Below are positions 6,829-12,918 of a stretch of 12,918 nt of DNA, piece by piece (position 1 is the stretch's first letter; each line of letters opens with the position of its first letter). Where the stretch lies: NCBI GenBank assembly GCA_003695215.1, contig RFIM01000248.1, positions 1-12,918 on the forward strand, in the 5' to 3' direction. The notes under the pieces were generated by a model. It was not told where the DNA came from. It made no database searches and saw only the letters and a program-made list of their open reading frames with translations. A program made the position numbers and the translations under genes. Source of the DNA: Chloroflexota bacterium. Its GTDB lineage: Bacteria > Chloroflexota > Anaerolineae > Aggregatilineales > UBA2796.

Positions 6829-6856
6829 AGCGCAGCGCGGGCAACTGCGCTGCGCT
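6829..6856 (+). terminator. Second intercistronic hairpin before livG
   Basis: AGCGCAGCGC (6829-6838) and GCGCTGCGCT (6847-6856) form a perfect 10-bp GC-rich stem with an 8-base loop (GGGCAACT). TTGTAATT follows, which is not a real U-tract. Its place in the only sizeable gap of the operon, after the binding-protein gene, suggests 3'-end protection or partial attenuation that yields more binding protein than membrane components. Confidence 0.55.
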
Positions 6857-6887
6857 TGTAATTAGCGCCTTAGATGAAAGAATCCTT

Positions 6888-7682
6888 ATGGCAGAAGCGA
6901 TCCTGGAGTGCCGCAATTTACGCAAAGAATTCGGCGGTTTGGTGGCCGTCAATGACGTCAGCCTGCGCGTGGAGCGCGGGCGCGTCCATTCGATCATCGG
7001 GCCCAACGGCGCCGGCAAGACCACGCTGATGAACTTGATCAGCGGCATCTATAAGCCGACGCGCGGCGAGGTGCTCTTCAAAGGTCAGCCGATCACGCAC
7101 TTGCCCTTACATCGGCGCGCGCATCTGGGCATCGGGCGTTCCTTTCAGATCACCAATATCTTCCCAAACCTGACCGTGCTGGAGAACGTGCGGCTGGCCG
7201 TCCAGGCGCGCAGCAAGGTCAACTTCAACATGCTGCGCCGCGCCTACAGCTACACCGATTTCATCGCCGAGGCCATGCACGCTATTCACCAGGTCGGCCT
7301 GACGCCTGTTGCCTCTACGCTTGCCAGCGCCTTGCCGCATGGCGGCAAACGCAAGCTGGAGCTGGCGATCCTGCTGGCAGGCGCGCCTGAGCTGCTGATC
7401 CTGGACGAGCCGACCGCCGGCGTTGCTTCTGAGCAGGTGCGCGAGATGATCGAAAATCTGAGCCACATCAGGGCGCAAGGCGACCGCACCATCATCATTG
7501 TGGAACACAACATGAATCTAGTCATGAACGTCTCGGACTACATCACGGTAATGCACTTGGGCAGCGTCCTGGCAGAAGGCACGCCCGCTGAGATCGCGGC
7601 GAACAAGGCTGTGCAAAGCGCCTATCTGGGCGAGCTTTACAGCGATGTGATGGACAAAGCTGCAGGAGGCGCTCATGAGTGA
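6888..7682 (+). CDS. livG: LivG-type ABC transporter ATP-binding protein
   Basis: A 264-residue ATPase of the branched-chain amino-acid (HAAT) transporter family. It has Walker A GPNGAGKTT (38-46), a Q-loop at Q87 (GRSFQIT), Walker B LLILDEPTAG (169-178) and the switch histidine H207 in VEHNM. The C-terminal VMHLGSVLAEGTPAEI and AYLGE end are characteristic of LivG. The ABC signature is unusual: LPHGGKRKLELA (149-160), where LSYGQ or LSGGQ is the norm. It would hydrolyse ATP on the cytoplasmic face, paired with LivF, to power LivH/LivM. The start at ATG 6888 is preceded by GAAAG. The gene ends inside an 8-base overlap with livF, which indicates coupled translation. Two of only three CCGG sites in the window lie in this gene, at 7012 and 7417. 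Confidence 0.92.
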   Translation: MAEAILECRNLRKEFGGLVAVNDVSLRVERGRVHSIIGPNGAGKTTLMNLISGIYKPTRGEVLFKGQPITHLPLHRRAHLGIGRSFQITNIFPNLTVLENVRLAVQARSKVNFNMLRRAYSYTDFIAEAMHAIHQVGLTPVASTLASALPHGGKRKLELAILLAGAPELLILDEPTAGVASEQVREMIENLSHIRAQGDRTIIIVEHNMNLVMNVSDYITVMHLGSVLAEGTPAEIAANKAVQSAYLGELYSDVMDKAAGGAHE

Positions 7683-8382
7683 GAATATCTTGGAAGTGTG
7701 CGGCATCCATACTTATATCGGTCAGTTCCACATCCTGGAAGGCGTCACCTTCAGCGTGCCAAAAGGCAGCATCACAGTGCTGCTTGGGCGCAACGGCGCA
7801 GGCAAGACGACCACGCTCAAGAGCATTCTGGGCATCACGCCGCCGCGCGAAGGCAAGATCGTCTTCGATGGTCAGGATTTAGCGGGCAAGCCCTCTTTCA
7901 AGATTGCCCAGCTGGGCATCGGCTATGTGCCCGAGCATCGCGCCATCTTCCGCGACTTGACCGTGGCTGAGAATCTGCAGATCGCTGAGCGCCGCAAAGG
8001 CGATCTAGCTGCGCGCCAAGATTTCATCTTCGAGCTATTCCCTGACTTGAAGAAGCACTACCGCTTGGCAGGCGGCAAGCTCAGCGGCGGGCAGCAACAA
8101 ATGCTGGCCATTGCGCGCGCGCTGGTGCCGCAAAATCGCCTGCTGCTGATCGATGAGCCGAGCGAAGGCTTGGCGCCGATCATCATTGAAGCGCTCATGC
8201 ACGCCATTCGGCGGCTCTCTGAATCGGCGACCGTGCTGCTGGTCGAGCAGAATTTCCGCATGGCTAGCCGACTGGCCGACCGCTATGTGATCGTGGATGA
8301 TGGTGCGAGCGTGCAGAGCGGCCTGATGGCCGACTTGACGAACGATCAGGCGACCATTCAGCGCTATCTCGGCGCCGCCTGA
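7675..8382 (+). CDS. livF: LivF-type ABC transporter ATP-binding protein
   Basis: A 235-residue ATPase, the partner of LivG. Walker A GRNGAGKTT (38-46), signature LSGGQQQML (136-144) and Walker B LLLIDEPSEGLAP (156-168) are intact. At the switch position it has Q192 in LLVEQN instead of histidine, as LivF proteins characteristically do, so this is not a defect. YVPEHRAIFRDLTVAENL is the expected Q-loop region of the subfamily. The gene overlaps livG by 8 bases (ATGAGTGA) and has a strong AGGAGG at 7664-7669, 5 bases before its ATG. Together with livG it gives an asymmetric ATPase pair in which one half has a non-canonical signature and the other lacks the switch histidine. A UrtE-type role for urea is a less likely alternative. 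Confidence 0.93.
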   Translation: MSENILEVCGIHTYIGQFHILEGVTFSVPKGSITVLLGRNGAGKTTTLKSILGITPPREGKIVFDGQDLAGKPSFKIAQLGIGYVPEHRAIFRDLTVAENLQIAERRKGDLAARQDFIFELFPDLKKHYRLAGGKLSGGQQQMLAIARALVPQNRLLLIDEPSEGLAPIIIEALMHAIRRLSESATVLLVEQNFRMASRLADRYVIVDDGASVQSGLMADLTNDQATIQRYLGAA

Positions 8383-8427
8383 TGAGCATAGGTGCGGCAA
8401 CGCATTATAGAGCATGAGCATATTGGC

Positions 8428-9483
8428 ATGACAGGAATTTTTGCGAGCGATAAACGCGGCTCACTGATCGCGGTAGGCGCGATTTTGATCGGTCTGCTGC
8501 TCTTCAGCCTGCTGACCACAGGCGACTTGAATTTGCTTGGCACAGAAGGCTTTGGCGCCTATCTGGGCACGATCAACGGCGGCGATTTCAGCATCACGCT
8601 GCTCTCAGGCTTGCTGCGCGGCATGCTGCTGTTCTTGGTGGCTGCAGGCCTTTCGATTGTCTTCGGCCTGATGGACGTGCTGAACTTCGCTCAGGGCGGC
8701 TATTTCATGATCGGCGCCTACATCGCCTATGAGGTGCATCACGCGCCTGCCATCATTGCAGCCGTGCCTGATGGCAACCTGCGCTTTCTGCTGGGCGCTA
8801 TGCTGGCAGTGGCGGTCGGCGCGGCGCTGGGCGCGGCCTTGGAGCGCGGCTTGTTGCGTCCGCTATACGCACGTCCGCTCTTTCAGCTGGTGATCACCTT
8901 TGGCGTCTCAATTTTGCTGCTAGAGGCGACTAAGCTGCTCTGGGGTGTCTCGCCGCGCAGCTGGTCGACCGTATTCGGGTTGAATGAGGGCGCTTTTCAG
9001 CTCTTCGGGCAGCAATTCAGCGTCTATCGGCTGTTTGTGATCGCGGTTGGCTTTGGGCTGATTGTGGCGGTGGCGCTGCTGCTGCAACGGACGCGCATCG
9101 GCATCATCATTCGCGCCGGAGTGCAAGATAGCCAGATGGTCGAGGCGCTTGGGATCAACGTGCGCGCTGTGTTCACAGCCGTGTTCACGCTGGGCTGCGC
9201 TGTGGCCGCGCTAGGCGGCGCTGTGGCCGCGCCATTCTTAGGCGCGTCGCTTGGCTTGAGCACGGAGTTCTTGCTGGGCGCGGTTGCGGCAGTGGTGCTC
9301 GGCGGCTTGGGCAGCTATGAAGGCACAGCCGTGGCCAGCTTGTTGGTCGGCATCACGCAGGCTGTGATCGCCAAGTTTGGCGTGCAGTACTTGAATCAGC
9401 CCGTCTGGGAGAGTCTCTCACCGATGATTTTGTTGGCGTTGGTGCTGTTGCTGCGCCCGAGCGGCTTATTTGGGAAGGAATGA
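8428..9483 (+). CDS. livH: LivH-type ABC transporter permease
   Basis: A 351-residue inner-membrane permease (BPD_transp_2 family). The first TM is at about 13-30. An extracytoplasmic segment of about 30 residues follows (DLNLLGTEGFGAYLGTINGG), then the conserved core GLSIVFGLMDVLNFAQGGYFMIGAY at about 74-98. The cytoplasmic coupling loop is RAGVQDSQMVEALGINV (229-245). GAVAAVVLGGLGSYEGTAVASLLVG and the LLRPSGLFG end are also typical of LivH. ATG 8428 is preferred because it puts the first TM close to the N-terminus; an in-frame GTG at 8392 would add 12 polar residues, and neither start has a clear ribosome site. The gene lies 45 bases after livF and 3 bases before livM. It would pair with LivM to form the translocation path. 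Confidence 0.92.
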   Translation: MTGIFASDKRGSLIAVGAILIGLLLFSLLTTGDLNLLGTEGFGAYLGTINGGDFSITLLSGLLRGMLLFLVAAGLSIVFGLMDVLNFAQGGYFMIGAYIAYEVHHAPAIIAAVPDGNLRFLLGAMLAVAVGAALGAALERGLLRPLYARPLFQLVITFGVSILLLEATKLLWGVSPRSWSTVFGLNEGAFQLFGQQFSVYRLFVIAVGFGLIVAVALLLQRTRIGIIIRAGVQDSQMVEALGINVRAVFTAVFTLGCAVAALGGAVAAPFLGASLGLSTEFLLGAVAAVVLGGLGSYEGTAVASLLVGITQAVIAKFGVQYLNQPVWESLSPMILLALVLLLRPSGLFGKE

Positions 9484-9486
9484 TCC

Positions 9487-10578
9487 ATGCAGCTGAGCAA
9501 AGGCGTTTCATGGCGCGCTGTCAGGCAGAATTGGCTGCTGATCGCAGCGCTGATCCTGCTGCTCATCTTTCCTTTTCTCGTCGGCGCGCTGACCAACACC
9601 GATCCGACGGCGCGGCGCGGCTTGGCGGTCTATTGGCAGGGCATTGCGATCGAGCTGCTGATCTACGGCATCCTGACGATGAGCTACAACTTGCTCTTCG
9701 GCTTCACAGGCGTGATCTCGTTTGGTCACGCGCTATTCTTTGGCTTGGCGGGCTATCTGATGGGCGGCTTTCAGCGCGCGCCTGAGTTAGCGGGCAGCGG
9801 CTTGGCGATCGGCATTGTAGTGGCGCTAAGCGTCTGCGCGGCGCTAGGCCTGCTGATCGGCACGGCGACCTTGCGTTTGAAGGGCGTTTACTTCGCCATT
9901 TTCACGCTCGCCATAGCAGAGATGGCTTATATTTTCCTGAGCCGCTACGAGCCAACAGGCAGCGAAGACGGCTTCACGCTAGGTGCCTTGCCTGAATGGT
10001 TCGATCCGACGCGCAATCGGATCGTCTTTTATTACATCGTCGCGGCGATCTTCATCTTCACCTTCATCCTGATTCGGCGCCTGATGGAGTCGCCGACAGG
10101 CGCGGTGCTGCTTGCCATTCGTGAGAACGAGAATCGGGCGCGCACGATCGGCTTCAACACGCTCACCTACAAGCTCCTGGCCATTGTGCTGGCAGGTGTG
10201 CTGGCAGGCATGGCAGGCATTTTGTTCACGCTGCTGAACAAAAAGGTCGGGCCTGAGATGCTCGGCACAGCCTATACCGTCAATCCGCTGTTGATGACGA
10301 TCATCGGCGGCGCAGGCACCTTGCTCGGGCCAGTGATTGGCGCAGTCGGCTTGCGCCTGCTGGAGCTGCAATTGCGCAACGTGCAGATCGCCCTTGGCGA
10401 TGCGGTGCTGGATATCGGGCGCGCCTTGCCGATCATTCTGGGCGCGCTGTTCATCCTTGTCGTGCTAGTCTTTCCGTACGGCATCGTCGGCACGTTCACG
10501 CGCTGGCGGCTGAATCGGCGGGCGCGCAGCGCCGAGCGCGCTGCCAAGCAGGCTGAAGCGCTCAAGTCGGTCTCCTAG
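9487..10578 (+). CDS. livM: LivM-type ABC transporter permease
   Basis: A 363-residue permease of the BPD_transp_2 family. The first TM is at about 16-34. The conserved block MSYNLLFGFTGVISFGHALFFG at about 65-86 is diagnostic of LivM, and ATLRLKGVYFAIFTLAIAEM follows. The coupling loop contains SPTGAVLLAIRENENRARTIGFN (202-224). IIGGAGTLLGPVIGA (272-286) and the FPYGIVGT end (329-336) are also typical. A basic, Ala/Arg-rich cytoplasmic tail of about 25 residues closes the protein. AAGGAA, 8 bases before ATG 9487, overlaps the end of livH, so the two are co-translated. Length is within the family range if the tail is counted. Its stop lies 3 bases before a second-type ABC ATPase gene. Confidence 0.93.
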   Translation: MQLSKGVSWRAVRQNWLLIAALILLLIFPFLVGALTNTDPTARRGLAVYWQGIAIELLIYGILTMSYNLLFGFTGVISFGHALFFGLAGYLMGGFQRAPELAGSGLAIGIVVALSVCAALGLLIGTATLRLKGVYFAIFTLAIAEMAYIFLSRYEPTGSEDGFTLGALPEWFDPTRNRIVFYYIVAAIFIFTFILIRRLMESPTGAVLLAIRENENRARTIGFNTLTYKLLAIVLAGVLAGMAGILFTLLNKKVGPEMLGTAYTVNPLLMTIIGGAGTLLGPVIGAVGLRLLELQLRNVQIALGDAVLDIGRALPIILGALFILVVLVFPYGIVGTFTRWRLNRRARSAERAAKQAEALKSVS

Positions 10579-10581
10579 CCA

Positions 10582-12102
<1,521 letters not shown>

Positions 12103-12205
12103 CTGACGTTCGGCATCTCATCGGCATGACAAAGCTCACTGATTAGCGCGCTGCAAGCGTGGCATGATCGGGCTAAGGACGTGTGCTGCAGAAGGACAGT
12201 GCGCC
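12103..12205 (+). promoter_or_regulatory. Short intergenic gap before the flavodoxin gene
   Basis: About 100 bases without a gene. I see no convincing promoter boxes or terminator hairpin, so read-through from the transport operon is possible. GAAGGA at 12191-12196 lies 9 bases before ATG 12206 and sets that start over an in-frame ATG at 12164. Confidence 0.4.
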
Positions 12206-12727
12206 ATGCAGAAGTTGCTGATTGCCTATGCCACGCGAGCAGGTTCAACAGCGCAAGTAGCCGAGTTCATGGGCAAAGTGCTGCGCGAAGCGGGCTTGCA
12301 GGTTGACGTCATGCCTGTCAAGCAAGTGCGCGATCTCTCAGGCTACTCGGGCGTCATTTTAGGCAGCCCCATTCGCATGGGCAGCGTACTGCCAGAGCTG
12401 ATCAGGTTTGTGAAGGCACACGCGCAGACGCTCTCGCGCTTGCCGCTAGCCTATTTCAACGTCAATTTGACTTTGATGGACGATACGCCTGAGGCGCGCG
12501 CCATTGTGGATTCGTACTTCAATCCGCTGCGCGTCATCTGTGCGCCGCTGCGCGTCGGTGCTTTTGCGGGCAAGATGGACTATGCGCGCCTGAACAGCTT
12601 GCTGCGCTTTTTGCTTGCGCGTGACCGCGATCAAATTCCTGAAGGCGACTGGATCGATTGGCAAGCCGTTCGTCAATGGACGCTGGAGCTCTTGCCATTG
12701 CTGCAGGGCGAGCGCACTTCAGCCTGA
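12206..12727 (+). CDS. Flavodoxin-domain protein, HemG/protoporphyrinogen-oxidase-like
   Basis: A 173-residue flavodoxin-fold protein. The N-terminus MQKLLIAYATRAGSTAQVAEFMGK carries the FMN phosphate loop (T10-R-A-G-S-T). GVILGSPIRMGSVLPELIRFV (49-69) supplies the flavin-contacting second loop and its helix. NVNLTLMDDTPEARAI and VGAFAGKMDYARLNSLLRFLL (117-137) match the menaquinone-dependent protoporphyrinogen oxidase (HemG)-like flavodoxins rather than small electron-transfer flavodoxins. No signal peptide or TM is present, so it is cytoplasmic or peripheral. No other heme gene is in the window, so a HemG role is not supported by context; a general quinone or FMN oxidoreductase role is equally possible. 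The ribosome site GAAGGA at 12191-12196 supports ATG 12206. A hairpin terminator follows within 10 bases of its stop. Confidence 0.85.
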   Translation: MQKLLIAYATRAGSTAQVAEFMGKVLREAGLQVDVMPVKQVRDLSGYSGVILGSPIRMGSVLPELIRFVKAHAQTLSRLPLAYFNVNLTLMDDTPEARAIVDSYFNPLRVICAPLRVGAFAGKMDYARLNSLLRFLLARDRDQIPEGDWIDWQAVRQWTLELLPLLQGERTSA

Positions 12728-12736
12728 AGGATCACA

Positions 12737-12760
12737 AAGGGCGAGCCTAAGCTCGCCCTT
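12737..12760. terminator. Perfect hairpin, probable bidirectional terminator
   Basis: AAGGGCGAGC (12737-12746), loop CTAA and GCTCGCCCTT (12751-12760) form a perfect 10-bp stem. It lies between the convergent ends of the flavodoxin gene (stop 12727) and the FAS1 gene (stop 12787). The stem ends in AA/TT but no long T-run follows on either strand, so it would be a weak intrinsic terminator. Confidence 0.7.
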
Positions 12761-12786
12761 GCTGTAAGGCGCTAGGAGCGGCTAGA

Positions 12787-12918
12787 TCACTCAGCGGGCA
12801 CGATCACCGCGTCAATGACGTGGATGATGCCGTTGGCCGCGTCGATATCGGTCATGATGATCTTGGCGTTATCGATCATAATGGCGCCATCCATCAGCTT
12901 GACGGTCGCTTTGCCGCC
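12787..12918 (-). CDS. Fasciclin (FAS1) domain protein, C-terminal part
   Basis: Forty-three codons plus a stop are visible on the minus strand, running off the window edge in frame. The readable end contains KLMDGAIMIDNAKIIMTDID, followed by NGIIHVIDAVIVPAE. The pattern NG-I-IHVID-V--P is the H2 box that closes FAS1 domains, and the preceding strands match as well. FAS1 proteins of bacteria are usually exported or lipid-anchored adhesion or surface proteins; the N-terminus that would show a signal peptide is outside the window. The domain ends exactly at the C-terminus, as is usual for single-domain bacterial FAS1 proteins. It is convergent with the flavodoxin gene and separated from it by a hairpin, so the two are independent transcripts. 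Confidence 0.85.
   Translation of the reverse strand, partial: GGKATVKLMDGAIMIDNAKIIMTDIDAANGIIHVIDAVIVPAE

Noticed and set aside
6829..6856. Intrinsic terminator ending the operon after the binding-protein gene
   Set aside because: The stem is strong but no U-tract follows and the next genes are functionally linked, so complete termination is unlikely.
6888..10578. Urea transporter (UrtBCDE) interpretation of the ABC genes
   Set aside because: No urease or urt-specific context, and the gene order, ATPase motifs and permease lengths fit the general Liv/HAAT type equally well or better.

Overview
The window holds chromosomal DNA from a GC-rich bacterium. The gene content fits Chloroflexota best: soluble PAS histidine kinases between response regulators, HAAT-type amino-acid transporters, a FAS1 protein, and unfamiliar two-TM proteins with a soluble C-terminal domain. 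That placement is inference from gene style, not from a marker gene. I see no insertion sequence, CRISPR array, tRNA or rRNA. Coding density is high and most genes lie in tight same-strand runs.

Layout. (1) 1-104: the last 33 codons of a plus-strand gene that resembles the C-terminus of an oligopeptide/dipeptide ABC ATPase. (2) 254-2831: a plus-strand signalling operon of three genes, an OmpR-family response regulator, a soluble PAS-PAS histidine kinase and a stand-alone receiver protein. (3) 2834-5351: a minus-strand run. Read from its promoter side it encodes membrane protein A, a 68-residue two-TM protein B, membrane protein C (a distant paralog of A) and a DJ-1/PfpI-family enzyme. Its last stop codon lies 2 bases from the stop of the receiver gene. 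(4) 5352-5573: a divergent control region. (5) 5574-12102: a plus-strand transport operon with a branched-chain/hydrophobic amino-acid type binding protein, ATPases LivG and LivF, permeases LivH and LivM, and then, 3 bases after livM, a double-domain ATPase of the nucleoside/simple-sugar (YufO/RbsA-like) type whose usual permeases are absent. (6) 12206-12727: a HemG-like flavodoxin-domain protein. (7) 12737-12760: a perfect hairpin, probably a shared terminator. (8) 12787-12918: the C-terminus of a minus-strand fasciclin (FAS1) protein.

How the parts work together. The binding protein would deliver an amino acid, amide or similar solute to LivH/LivM, driven by LivG/LivF. Two strong hairpins between the binding-protein gene and livG would favour extra binding protein. 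The kinase could phosphorylate both the DNA-binding regulator and the single-domain receiver.

The observations I rate highest are: near-total absence of the tetranucleotide CCGG (three copies in 12.9 kb); the unrecognised A-B-C membrane module; and the YufO-type ATPase sitting inside a Liv operon without its own permeases.
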